From: Candidatus Eiseniibacteriota bacterium | Lineage (GTDB): Bacteria > Orphanbacterota > Orphanbacteria > Orphanbacterales > Orphanbacteraceae | DNA: 64,000 nucleotides | Assembly: GCA_029262235.1 (NCBI GenBank) | Contig: JAJCZU010000003.1 | Coordinates: 1 to 64,000, forward strand | Reading direction: 5' to 3' | Shown here: in pieces, positions 1 to 8,414 of the stretch | How the letters are laid out: each line of letters opens with the position of its first letter | Numbering within the stretch: position 1 is the first letter of the stretch | Notes under the pieces: model-generated | What the model was told of the DNA's origin: nothing | The model's input: the letters and a program-made list of their open reading frames with translations, nothing else | Databases searched by the model: none | Program-made: the position numbers and the translations under genes

Positions 1-1
1 G

Positions 2-1522
2 ATCGATTCGGCCGCCTCCGGAGATGTCGTCGAACTTGCGGACGGGCAGTATGAGGGCATGGGAAATGGAAACCTCGATTTTCAGGGAAAGAGCATCATA
101 CTTCGCTCGGAAAGCGGCGTAACCGAGGACTGCGTTCTCTATGGCTACTCGAGTCCCTATTTCCGCGCATTTGATTTCCATTCCGGGGAACCTCCGGAGG
201 CAGTTGTCGAGGGAATCAAGATCCGGGGGTTCGGTGGTTCAGGCATCAATAATGGTGCCGGGATCCTGTGCAGGAACGGGTCCTCCCCGACGATCCGCAA
301 TTGCTGGTTCGGCTCGAACGACGTGTGGTCCGGGAGTGGCGGAGGAATGGCGATTATCGAAGGCTCGGCACCGAGAATCATCGATTGCGTCTTCTACCGG
401 AACTATGCCTCCCGATTTGGTGGCGGCGCCTACTGTTCAGGGGCTTCTCCGCGTTTCGAGAATTGCCTGTTCGATGACAATTTCTGCTTTGACGGTGGGG
501 GGCACGACCCTTCCGACTACGATGGCCGTGGGGGTGGTCTTTACGCCGGCACATCCGCGTTCACGCTAGTGAGTTGCGAATTCATCGGCAATAACGCTGT
601 CTATGGGGCGGGATTGGCCATCGGGCCTGGCTGTACCCCTGACTTGACCGATGTAGCGTTCAGGGACAACAGCGGGAATCCCGCCTATGGTGCCGGACTC
701 TGGACAATGAACCTGACCCACGAGTTTCGCGGGCTTCTGTTTCATGGAAACAATGCGAGCCGGGGGGGAGCTGTCGCTGCGTACCGTTCCACTCTTATCT
801 TTAGCGAGTGTACGTTTTCTGGTAACCGGGCATATAATTCCGGATCACTTCTGTACTCGGAATCTACGAACATCAATCGAACAACCTTCTCGAAGTGCCT
901 GATTGTCACACACAGCGATAGGAACGAGACAGTCGACTGTGGCAGTGGAACGAGTGTGGATGTCGCCTGTACGAATATCTGGAGAAGCACGGGAACCAAT
1001 GGGTGGGACGGTTGCCTGGTGGGTCTGGAGGGAGTGGACGGAAACTTCTCGGCTGACCCTGAATTCTGTGATCGGAGTACGTGGGACTACAGGCTCAAGC
1101 GGAACTCCCCGTGCCTGGCTGGCGCGCATCCGGACGGCGCCGACTGCGGGACGATCGGCGCGTTTGGCCAGGCCGGTTTCGCCGATTGTCGAATCGTGGA
1201 CATGGCCAAGACTGTGGAGACTGCGGAGACTGCGGAGAGTGCGGGGTCGGCCCTTCCTCTGACTGGATCGCTCCAGGTGTCTCCGACCCCGGCCAGAGGG
1301 GAAGTCATGCTCTCGTACTCTGGGAAGAACAGTGATCTGGCTGTGGAGGTCTACGACATTGCCGGTCGCCTGGTCCGGTCATGGCAGCCGGCGGGGTTCC
1401 AGGGATCGGTTGTCTGGGATCGAACCAACCGCAATGGGGAACTCGTGGCGGCTGGAGTCTATTTCGCGCGGCTCATAGACGGTGACGAAGTGATGACTGT
1501 GAGAGTGACTCTGGTCCGGTGA
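2..1522 (+). CDS. Exported parallel beta-helix protein with C-terminal FlgD-like sorting domain (5' partial)
   Basis: The reading frame is open from the first bases of the window and the upstream residues (a 'GDVVELADGQYEG' stretch) match the start of right-handed beta-helix repeats, so the ATG at 59 is internal and the true start and signal peptide lie outside. The visible ~506 residues carry repeated 'GGG...NC.F..N.A..GGG' rungs typical of polymorphic outer-membrane/pectate-lyase-like helices, then a Thr/Glu/Ala linker coded by a 9-bp tandem repeat near 1205-1245, then a FlgD-like Ig domain (VYDIAGRLVR, GVYFARL) ending RVTLVR. Probably surface-attached or secreted; ligand unknown. It converges on the phosphohexomutase gene with only 21 nt between stops. 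Confidence 0.85.
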   Translation: MDSAASGDVVELADGQYEGMGNGNLDFQGKSIILRSESGVTEDCVLYGYSSPYFRAFDFHSGEPPEAVVEGIKIRGFGGSGINNGAGILCRNGSSPTIRNCWFGSNDVWSGSGGGMAIIEGSAPRIIDCVFYRNYASRFGGGAYCSGASPRFENCLFDDNFCFDGGGHDPSDYDGRGGGLYAGTSAFTLVSCEFIGNNAVYGAGLAIGPGCTPDLTDVAFRDNSGNPAYGAGLWTMNLTHEFRGLLFHGNNASRGGAVAAYRSTLIFSECTFSGNRAYNSGSLLYSESTNINRTTFSKCLIVTHSDRNETVDCGSGTSVDVACTNIWRSTGTNGWDGCLVGLEGVDGNFSADPEFCDRSTWDYRLKRNSPCLAGAHPDGADCGTIGAFGQAGFADCRIVDMAKTVETAETAESAGSALPLTGSLQVSPTPARGEVMLSYSGKNSDLAVEVYDIAGRLVRSWQPAGFQGSVVWDRTNRNGELVAAGVYFARLIDGDEVMTVRVTLVR

Positions 1523-1543
1523 GTCCCGGGTGTGGACGCGTTC

Positions 1544-3019
1544 CTACGATTCGAGAGGAATGTCTTCTTTGGAGCGCTCGTGGAAGAGAGCGTCCTGGGC
1601 GGCGGCGACCGCGTCGCGCAGCAGATCGCCGAGCGCGAGGAACGTATCCTCGCTGTCAGCCTCGTAGAACAGGCTCACGGTGCGTGTTTCGGGCTCGTGG
1701 CGCACCACGCCCCATCCGCCGGGTGCGGATACGCGGATCATGCGGTCGTGATCTTCGAGAATGCCTTCGATAAACGGTTCATCTTTTTTCGCCTCACGCA
1801 GAATGTCGCCGAGCGTGTTCAGGATCGAGCGCTCGTCGCGGAGTACCACGCGCTTCAGGGGCGACTGGAAGCGCTCTTCGTGCGGGATCAGGTCCCGCAG
1901 CGTGGCGCCGGCCTTCTCAGTCCGCACGCGGGCCAGATACTCCACGAGGCGCAGCGAGGCGTACGTGGCGTCGTCGAAGCCCAGAAACCGGTCGGCGAAG
2001 TGATAGTGCCCCTCGTAGCTCCCCGCCAGCTTCACGTTACCCATATGCACGAGATCCATGCGGGCCGTGTGGCCTGACGAAACCGTCAGCAGGCGCCCGT
2101 TCCAAGACCGTACGCATGCGTCGAGCAGGTCCGTCCGGCGCAGGTCGCTCGCAACGCGCGCGCCGCGACATCGATCGCCGATCGACTGCGAAAAGAGCAG
2201 GAAGAGCAGATCCGGCCGTACGAGTTCGCCCGTATGATCGAGAACGCGCAGGCGGTCGCCGTCGCCGTCGATCAGAATCCCCATGTCGGCGTTGGCCGCG
2301 CGCACCGTGGCGCCCACTTCCCGCGCCCACGAGGCGTCATTCGTGTCGAAACGCGCGGTTTCGGAGCGCGCGCCCGTATTGCAGCTGTATTTCACGATGC
2401 GACAGCCGAGCCGCTGCAGCAGCTGCGGGCACGTCAGCGAAGACGCGCCGTTTCCGGTCGAAACCACGACATGAACGGGCTTCTTTTCGATGGTCTTGCG
2501 GATCGGTTCGAACTCACGCTCGAGCGCGCGGATATAGTCGGGGATGAAGTGCAGGCCCGTGACCTGGCCCATCATCGGAAGAATCGGCGTGTTCGGGAGC
2601 GCGCGGCTTTGCGAGACCACGTATTCCGTGACGCTCGCGTCGAGCGGCTGGCGGCCCATATAGAGGCGGGCGCCGTTCCATCCGGTAGGCCTGTGTGACC
2701 CTGTAATGACGATGCCGCCCTCGAGCTTCAGGCTCCGAATGGCGTAATAGAGTACGGGGGCGGGCACGAGCCCGAGGTCGAGCACGTGGATCCCTTCGGC
2801 CGAAAGGCCGCGGATCAGGCCGTTTGCGAGCGCCGGGGATGTGGAGCGGGCGTCGTGCGCCACGGCGATGCGGGCGCGTTCGCGCTTCGTCGCGTAGCGT
2901 TCCTTGACCAGCTGGCCGAATGCCCGTGCGAGGCGCGTAGTACAATCCGGCTGGAACGACAGTTCCGTAAGACCGCGAACTTCGTTATCCTCGACTACGA
3001 GTTTGTAAGGCTCACGCAT
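1544..3019 (-). CDS. Phosphoglucomutase/phosphomannomutase family protein
   Basis: 491 residues, the usual length of the alpha-D-phosphohexomutase superfamily, which moves phosphate between C1 and C6 of hexose phosphates. The phosphoserine loop is TGSHRPTGWNG (Ser about 108; the family form is TASHNP), the metal loop is DGDGDR, and the sugar-binding loop is a divergent GSYEGHYHF instead of GE.SGH. All four domains appear present. ATG start is preceded by GGAGAAACGGGA. Divergent from the sulfatase-like gene with an 80-nt shared upstream region. Substrate (glucose, mannose or glucosamine phosphate) cannot be told; the altered SHRP and sugar loops make it a non-standard member. Likely feeds sugar nucleotides for surface glycans. 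Confidence 0.88.
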   Translation of the reverse strand: MREPYKLVVEDNEVRGLTELSFQPDCTTRLARAFGQLVKERYATKRERARIAVAHDARSTSPALANGLIRGLSAEGIHVLDLGLVPAPVLYYAIRSLKLEGGIVITGSHRPTGWNGARLYMGRQPLDASVTEYVVSQSRALPNTPILPMMGQVTGLHFIPDYIRALEREFEPIRKTIEKKPVHVVVSTGNGASSLTCPQLLQRLGCRIVKYSCNTGARSETARFDTNDASWAREVGATVRAANADMGILIDGDGDRLRVLDHTGELVRPDLLFLLFSQSIGDRCRGARVASDLRRTDLLDACVRSWNGRLLTVSSGHTARMDLVHMGNVKLAGSYEGHYHFADRFLGFDDATYASLRLVEYLARVRTEKAGATLRDLIPHEERFQSPLKRVVLRDERSILNTLGDILREAKKDEPFIEGILEDHDRMIRVSAPGGWGVVRHEPETRTVSLFYEADSEDTFLALGDLLRDAVAAAQDALFHERSKEDIPLES

Positions 3020-3099
3020 TCCCGTTTCTCCGTTTGCGAGCGAGTTCTCGGCTCGTACACGAAGATTCGGACCGGAAAGGGAGATCCTTGAACGATTGT

Positions 3100-4470
3100 A
3101 TGAAATCGGCTCTGTTATGCCTCGGGGCGGTCCTTTTGACGATCGGATGCGCGGCTCGCGACCAGGGGCCCGAGAAACCGAACGTGGTTCTGCTCGTGAT
3201 CGACACGCTTCGGCACGATCGCCTGTCGAGTTACGGCTACCCCCACGAAACCTCGCCGTTCCTCGATGAACTCGCCGACGCCGGCGCGCGTTTTACGAGC
3301 GCGTTCAGTCCGTCTTCGTGGACCTCGCCCTCGACCGCGGCTCTCATGACGAGCACCTACCCGTTTCAGAACGGCGTCGTGCTGAACCTTCACTCGATTC
3401 AGCTCATGCAGACGAAGTCGATCGAGATCGACATCAATCGCATTCCGGACGAGGCCGAGACACTGGCCGAGATGATGCAGCGCGCGGGCTACCGTACCTA
3501 CGGGCTCGCGGACAACATCAACGTGAGCGAAGCGATGGGGTTCGAAGCCGGGTTCGATTTCTTCCGCACCGAGGAATACATCGGCGCCGAGGAGATCGCG
3601 GCCATTGCGCGCGGCCTGGGCGACGAACTGCGCGGGCTCGAGGATCCGTACTTTCTCTATCTGCACTTTATGGATCCGCACGTTCCCTATCATAGAAAGC
3701 AACCGTGGTTCGATCAGTTCGTCGGCGAGCGCGATGACGTGACGCCCGAAGACGCCGCGAAGGAACTGCTCGTCGACCCGAGCCGCCCGAACCCCGTTCT
3801 CGAAGTCGCGTACGACAGCGAGATTCGTTTTCTCGACGAGACACTGCGCACGCTGTTTACGGACCTGGGGCTTGATGAAAACACGCTTCTTGTCGTGGTC
3901 GGCGATCACGGCGAAGAGTTCTGGGAGCATGGAAAGGTGGGGCACGGGCAGTCGCTTTACGACGAGCTGATTCGCGTCCCGCTGTTCGTGTACGGACCCG
4001 GCTGCGGTGTGCCCGGCGGGCGCGTGATCGACGGCGACGCGTCGCTGCTCGACGTGATTCCGACGATCGCCGAGCGCGTTGGCGTCGAGCCGCCGCCTAA
4101 GGCGCAGGGGCGTTCGTTCTGGAACGCGATGCGGACAGGAAAGAAGCTCGAAGAGCGCACGCTTTACGCGCATCTCGTACGCAAGAGTGCCGAGCATATC
4201 GGCGCGTTCGACTTGACGCTGTTCGGAGTGCTGACGCCCGAATACAAATTTCTGCATTCGAGCCGCGGCGAAAAGAAGCTATTCGATCGCGCGGCCGACC
4301 CCGGCGAGAAGCAGAATCTTTCGTTTGCGAAGAAAGATGTGACCGCGGAATTCACGAAGACCGTGAAAGCGATCGAGGCGGCGGGAACGCTGTTCGACGC
4401 AGAGTCGGCGCCGGTCACGCTGGATTCGGCACAAATAGAACATTTGAAGGCGTTAGGATATATCGATTAG
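3100..4470 (+). CDS. Sulfatase-superfamily lipoprotein with Thr at the nucleophile position
   Basis: The ATG at 3100 is chosen over the track start (3034) because it gives a lipoprotein signal (hydrophobic stretch then LTIGC) after the purine-rich GGAAAGGGAGA. The 456-residue protein has the alkaline-phosphatase-like fold signature: metal-binding VVLLVIDTLRHD near residue 30-40 and GDHGEEFWEHG with VGHG further on. The C/S-x-P-x-R formylglycine site of true sulfatases reads W-T-S-P-S-T here, placing Thr about 75 where the nucleophile should be, with no Arg. It is therefore more likely a phospho- or phosphono-transferase/hydrolase of this superfamily than a formylglycine sulfatase. Lipid-anchored, probably periplasm-facing. 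Substrate unknown. Confidence 0.85.
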   Translation: MKSALLCLGAVLLTIGCAARDQGPEKPNVVLLVIDTLRHDRLSSYGYPHETSPFLDELADAGARFTSAFSPSSWTSPSTAALMTSTYPFQNGVVLNLHSIQLMQTKSIEIDINRIPDEAETLAEMMQRAGYRTYGLADNINVSEAMGFEAGFDFFRTEEYIGAEEIAAIARGLGDELRGLEDPYFLYLHFMDPHVPYHRKQPWFDQFVGERDDVTPEDAAKELLVDPSRPNPVLEVAYDSEIRFLDETLRTLFTDLGLDENTLLVVVGDHGEEFWEHGKVGHGQSLYDELIRVPLFVYGPGCGVPGGRVIDGDASLLDVIPTIAERVGVEPPPKAQGRSFWNAMRTGKKLEERTLYAHLVRKSAEHIGAFDLTLFGVLTPEYKFLHSSRGEKKLFDRAADPGEKQNLSFAKKDVTAEFTKTVKAIEAAGTLFDAESAPVTLDSAQIEHLKALGYID

Positions 4471-4482
4471 TGGGAGCACGGG

Positions 4483-4582
4483 GGCCTGCAATGCAGAGGG
4501 GCTCCCCTCGACCGCGAGTCCTGGCCAAATGGCCAAGTACGGAGGCCTCGCGGATCCGGGGAGCCCCTCTGCCTTGCAGGCC
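4483..4582. repeat. Long nested inverted repeat between convergent genes (probable bidirectional terminator)
   Basis: Arms 4483-4507 and 4558-4582 are complementary over 25 bp with one mismatch. Inside the loop sits a second stem, CCGCGAG (4512-4518) with CTCGCGG (4547-4553), and inside that TGGCCA-AA-TGGCCA (4522-4535). The element lies between the stop of the sulfatase-like gene and the stop of the downstream minus-strand gene, which fits a two-way transcription terminator. It lacks a clear T run and is much longer than usual, so a mobile palindromic element or small structured RNA is also possible. Confidence 0.7.
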
Positions 4583-4670
4583 GCGCGCTCACACTATTCT
4601 TGGTGGTGGTTAGGAGGGGGAGGCGGAAGGAAGGGGGAAGGGATAGGAGCAGGAGTGAGAGGAGGGACAG

Positions 4671-6017
4671 CTATCGGATCAGGACGAGTTTCTGGGACGT
4701 GCGGGATTCGGCGAAAGTCAGAGTGGCAAAGTAGACACCGCTGGGAGCGGGAATGCCGGTATTCATTTGGCCATCCCATATGACTGAGCCTCGGCCGGCT
4801 GGCATGAGTTTGTGGAGGAGTGTGCGAATGGTTTGCCCCACGGCATTGTGAATCTCGATGTGAACGAGTCCCACCTCCTTGATTCTGAAACGAATCGTAG
4901 TGCTCGGATTGAATGGCGAGGGTGCCGGCGGTGATAGAATGGCCAGAGTCGGATTGACCGGTGATGTGATTCTCACATTCGTTGCTGTCTGACATCCCAC
5001 TTCACCGTAGCCGAAAGCGCCGATCTGACCCGGCCATTGGTTATCGCACAGCGTGTCAGCCGCAAGTGGCGACAGGGAGTCGATCGCGAAGTTGCCGTCT
5101 GTGAATGGGGCCAGTTCGGCCGGAGGAGCGTCGCAGAACATGGGATCGGATTTGTTACAGAATATGTAGAGTCCGTTGATCCCGTCGACTTCGCTACTGT
5201 CGATGCGACTGCAAACCCCGTGTACCCGAGAACTCCCCCACTGCTCGCCATCGTTTCCGTAGTCAGCGGCCTTGTTTTCCGCAAGAATTACCGTGTAGGC
5301 CTCGAAATCAAGAGATGAGCTCACAAGAATCCCACCTCCTGTCCGCTCAGCGTAGTTCGACGCGATCGTGCACCAGCAAAGAAGGAGGCGTCCGTCCTGA
5401 AACGAAGATTGCGCAATGCCGCCACCGGTGCCGCTCCCGGTCGACTTCACAGCGCGATTGCCGCTGATTAGTGTCGAGCAGATCTCGGCCTCGACTTCGA
5501 CACCCGTGCAGGCGATACCGCCACCTTCACCCGCGATGTTCCCGCTGATCCGGCACGCGTAAATCTTCGTGCCGTTTGAGTCGTCGATCAGGATACCCCC
5601 GCCGAGCCCGATGGCTGTGTTCGATTCGATCCGGCACTCCCGGATTGTGGCAGTGGACTGATCGAGCAGAATGCCGCCGCCGCGGTCGGCGCTTCCGTTC
5701 CGAATCGTGAATCCGCGGATCAACGTCCCGTTTACACTTTCGCCGTTTTCGAGCGTGATGCCGCGGGACTGAGAGTCGCAATCGATCACGGTGACTGCTG
5801 CGCCTCCGGTGGAAAGGAGAACCAGGTTCTTGCCGCCGAAGTTGAGATCGCGATTATTCGGACCGGAATAGGTTCCTGGAAAAACGAGGATTGTGTCACC
5901 GGCGGAGGCGGAATCGATTGCCGTTTGAATGTCGGAATAGGTCGTAGGTACTTCCAAGAGTGCCGCACTTGAACCGGTTGCGGCGAAAAGAAGCAGAATG
6001 GACAAGTAGCGCTTCAT
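4671..6017 (-). CDS. Exported right-handed beta-helix protein with C-terminal FlgD-like sorting domain
   Basis: The start at 6017 (MKRYLSILLLF...) is preferred because it begins a clean signal peptide ending near SSAA; upstream in-frame starts at 6038 and 6047 would only lengthen its N-region. About 448 residues. After the signal come 'TTYSDIQTAIDSASAGDTI' and 'GPNNRDLNFGGKNL', the standard opening of these beta-helix proteins, then rungs rich in 'GGGILxD/S' and 'SNTA'. The C-terminus is a FlgD-like Ig domain (IHNAVGQTIRTL, GVYFATL) ending KLVLIR. Same architecture as the partial gene at the left edge, but not adjacent or tandem to it. Surface adhesin or glycan-binding roles are plausible; enzyme activity is not evident. 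Confidence 0.86.
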   Translation of the reverse strand: MKRYLSILLLFAATGSSAALLEVPTTYSDIQTAIDSASAGDTILVFPGTYSGPNNRDLNFGGKNLVLLSTGGAAVTVIDCDSQSRGITLENGESVNGTLIRGFTIRNGSADRGGGILLDQSTATIRECRIESNTAIGLGGGILIDDSNGTKIYACRISGNIAGEGGGIACTGVEVEAEICSTLISGNRAVKSTGSGTGGGIAQSSFQDGRLLLCWCTIASNYAERTGGGILVSSSLDFEAYTVILAENKAADYGNDGEQWGSSRVHGVCSRIDSSEVDGINGLYIFCNKSDPMFCDAPPAELAPFTDGNFAIDSLSPLAADTLCDNQWPGQIGAFGYGEVGCQTATNVRITSPVNPTLAILSPPAPSPFNPSTTIRFRIKEVGLVHIEIHNAVGQTIRTLLHKLMPAGRGSVIWDGQMNTGIPAPSGVYFATLTFAESRTSQKLVLIR

Positions 6018-6076
6018 GGTCGAAGCTAATTGTAGCATAGACCTCACGGCGACTGTGATTTTCTGGACAGTCGTGA

Positions 6077-7189
6077 TCAGCCGAATTCCTCTTCCATCGC
6101 TTTGAGTCCCTGTTCGACGCTTGCGTCGCCGCCGTCGCGCGCGAAGATCGCGCGGTGGGAGCCCCAGTCTGGCGTGTAGCGGAACGGCGGCGCGGTGCGG
6201 AAGAAGCCGATCGTCGGTGTGCCGACTGCGATCGCGACGTGCCGGATGCCGGTGTCGTTCCCGACGTAGAGACGGGCGGCGCGGGCGATTTCGATAGGGG
6301 AGCGGGTGTGATGTGAATCGTTGGCAGCAGAATCGGGGGCTGTCGGGTCCGAAGCAGCGCGATCCGCAGGCAACCTGCCCGTTGATGCGATGATCGATGC
6401 GCCGGTTGCGGCAGCGATGCGCGCGCAGCGTTCGCGCTCCCAGTCAGCAGTTCCCGGCCAGATCGCGTGATCGTGTTTCGGAAACCGTGCGCGTGCTTCA
6501 CGAATCAGATTGATGAATGAATCTTCTGGCCAGCTTTTGGCTTGTGTCGACGCTCCTGTGAAGTAGAGAACGGGGCCGGTTGGTGCGTCGCCGTCGCGGC
6601 GGGATCGGTTCACGTCGGGAGTCTCGGCCGCGGTAGAGCGCTGGTTTCCGCCCCAGCCGAAGTCGGGCGGCCACTTCGCCTCGTGCCCGAACAGATGCAG
6701 AAAATCCAGAAACACTTCGGCTTCGAACTTGTACTCGGTGCGCGGAATGGCGAGGTCGTAGAGCACGCGGTGCCACGACCGATGCTGGAATCCGAGCTTC
6801 AGTTTCGCGCGCGTGAAGCGTGTGATCCAGAACGAGCACGTTGTGGCGGTCAGGTCGAAGAGAAGATCGTGGGGCCCGAGCGTGCGGAACGGACCGGCGA
6901 TCCCCTTCAGTACGGCGCCGTTCGTGTTCATGCCGGGGGAGACGTGGGTGCCGATATCGAGATCGTCGTAAACCCAGGGCCATTCGCGGCCGTGCTCGAC
7001 GGCGAGAGTGACGTTCGCATGGGGAAACAGCCGCCGCAGCTCGATCAGGAACGGGCGGGTGAGCACGAGGTCGCCGAGGGCGGCGTGCTTGATGACGGCG
7101 ATGGAACGAACGCTTTCGGGCGCGAGCGCGGGCACGATTTGCTTCGCGCGCGGCGAGATCCGGAGCTTCTTGTCGTACCAGAGTTTCAA
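6077..7189 (-). CDS. Glycosyltransferase family 9 (heptosyltransferase-like)
   Basis: 370 residues with the GT9 N-terminal motif (IAVIKHAALGDLVLT, then a 'PFLIELRRLFPHANVTLAV' strand) and the C-terminal nucleotide-sugar region containing YVGNDTGIRHVA and 'GTPTIGFFRTAPP'. GT9 enzymes add ADP-heptose to the lipopolysaccharide inner core at the inner membrane, so this points to a Gram-negative envelope; acceptor and donor are not provable from sequence. The start is a TTG that overlaps the SDR stop (TTGA), indicating translational coupling. A proline/serine-rich insertion occurs just before the D-T-G motif. Confidence 0.85.
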   Translation of the reverse strand: MKLWYDKKLRISPRAKQIVPALAPESVRSIAVIKHAALGDLVLTRPFLIELRRLFPHANVTLAVEHGREWPWVYDDLDIGTHVSPGMNTNGAVLKGIAGPFRTLGPHDLLFDLTATTCSFWITRFTRAKLKLGFQHRSWHRVLYDLAIPRTEYKFEAEVFLDFLHLFGHEAKWPPDFGWGGNQRSTAAETPDVNRSRRDGDAPTGPVLYFTGASTQAKSWPEDSFINLIREARARFPKHDHAIWPGTADWERERCARIAAATGASIIASTGRLPADRAASDPTAPDSAANDSHHTRSPIEIARAARLYVGNDTGIRHVAIAVGTPTIGFFRTAPPFRYTPDWGSHRAIFARDGGDASVEQGLKAMEEEFG

Positions 7190-7941
7190 AGCGATCGAAG
7201 GGAGAAGCCGCCGTCGGCGTTCACGATTTCGCCGACGAGCCAGTCTGCCGCAGGTTCGGTGAGCATGCCGACGACGCGGGCGACTTCTTCGGCGGTCTGG
7301 ATCGTGCCGCCGGGCGTTTTTTCGCGGGCGGCGCGGGCGACTTCGTCACGGTTCGGGAAGAGATCGAGGGAGCGCGTTTCGACGACGCCGGCGGAGACGG
7401 CGTTCACGTTGATCCCGCGCGGCTTGAGCTCGACGGCGAGATAGCGAACGAGTGCTTCGAGCGCGGCTTTGCTGGCGCCGATGGCAGCATATTCGGGCAG
7501 CACGAAGCGGGCGCCGAAGCTCGTAATGGCGATGATGCGGGCGTGAGGGCGGCCGCCCATGAGCGGCGCGGCGCGCTGGGCGCTCAGCAGAAACGACTTC
7601 GCGTTGGTTTCCATGGCGCGGTCCCAGTCATCGCCGGTGAGCTCGAGGGCGGGCTTCATGACGCCCATGGCGGCGTTGGCGACGAACACGTCGAGGGCGC
7701 CCCATTCGCGCTTTGTCCACGCAAAGAGTTTGTCGAGGTGCTCTTCGCGCCCTACATGCGCGCGTATCGAGAGGGCCCGCACGCCGCGTTCTTCGATCGC
7801 GGCCTTGGTTTCTGCGGCCGCCGTGCGATTCGACAGAAAGCAGAACGCGACGTTGTAGCCGCGGTCGGCGAGTTCGAGGGCGATGGCGCGCCCGATTCCG
7901 CGGGAGCCGCCGGTCACGAGAGCGAAGCGATCTTGCGCCAA
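7186..7941 (-). CDS. SDR-family oxidoreductase, FabG-like
   Basis: The track start (8052) would run into the divergent ferredoxin region. A TTG at 7941 with AAGGAGAG eight bases upstream gives a 251-residue protein, the normal SDR length, starting just before the cofactor motif TGGSRGIGRAIA. NAD(P)H-binding Rossmann fold, an N-A-A-M-G motif in place of the usual NNAG, and a catalytic Ser...YxxxK (Y-A-A-I-G-A-S-K) are present. The closest family role is 3-oxoacyl-ACP or other keto reduction. The stop overlaps the TTG of the GT9 gene, so the two are co-translated; a link to lipid A or glycolipid synthesis is inference. Confidence 0.85.
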   Translation of the reverse strand: MAQDRFALVTGGSRGIGRAIALELADRGYNVAFCFLSNRTAAAETKAAIEERGVRALSIRAHVGREEHLDKLFAWTKREWGALDVFVANAAMGVMKPALELTGDDWDRAMETNAKSFLLSAQRAAPLMGGRPHARIIAITSFGARFVLPEYAAIGASKAALEALVRYLAVELKPRGINVNAVSAGVVETRSLDLFPNRDEVARAAREKTPGGTIQTAEEVARVVGMLTEPAADWLVGEIVNADGGFSLRSL

Positions 7942-7970
7942 AACGTGTACTCTCCTTACATTGGTGTGCA

Positions 7971-7990
7971 GGGGCGCATTCGGGCGCCCC
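7971..7990. promoter_or_regulatory. GC-rich hairpin in the divergent SDR/ferredoxin intergenic region
   Basis: GGGGCGC (7971-7977) pairs with GCGCCCC (7984-7990) around a 6-nt loop. It sits between the divergent SDR start (7941) and ferredoxin start (8022), so it cannot terminate either gene and may be an operator or 5' leader structure. No convincing -10/-35 pair was found beside it. Confidence 0.3.
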
Positions 7991-8021
7991 GCCAGAGTGC
8001 AATCAGACGAACGGATTCTCG

Positions 8022-8414
8022 ATGAACGAAACGTCAGACAGCAAGAATACAACAGAGAAGCGGGTGCGGATCACCTATCTGCCGTCGGGGATCGTGGTCG
8101 AGGCGCGGGAGGGGACGGACCTTCTGACGGCGGCGCGCGAGAACGGGGTCCCGATCGCGACGCAATGCCTGGGCGAGGCGCGGTGCGCATCGTGCATGGT
8201 GGAGGTGATCGAGGGTGAGGAGAACCTGAACAAGATCAAGCCGGACGAGCGCCATTCGATTACGCGGAAGTCCTATCGGCTCGCTTGCCGCGCACGCGCG
8301 TACGGCGCTGTTACCGTACGCTGCGTGCACGACCCGAGCGTCGCGAAGAAAGATCCGGGCCTAGGGGAAGATTCCCATTTCGAGGTAGGAGGTACCGACT
8401 TTTTCGATCGCTGA
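8022..8414 (+). CDS. 2Fe-2S ferredoxin
   Basis: Only the last part of the track ORF is real. ATG 8022 gives 130 residues: an N-terminal beta-grasp (VRITYLPSGIVVEAREG), then C-x5-C-x2-C (CLGEARCASC) and a distal Cys (RLACRARAYG), the four ligands of a plant/adrenodoxin-type 2Fe-2S cluster. A further Cys occurs at VRCVHD. Small electron carrier in the cytoplasm; the partner is unknown. Divergent from the SDR/GT9 pair. Its last 54 nt overlap, antisense, the 3' end of the glutamate dehydrogenase gene, so the acidic tail (about the last 18 residues) is coded opposite a conserved GDH C-terminus. Confidence 0.88.
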   Translation: MNETSDSKNTTEKRVRITYLPSGIVVEAREGTDLLTAARENGVPIATQCLGEARCASCMVEVIEGEENLNKIKPDERHSITRKSYRLACRARAYGAVTVRCVHDPSVAKKDPGLGEDSHFEVGGTDFFDR

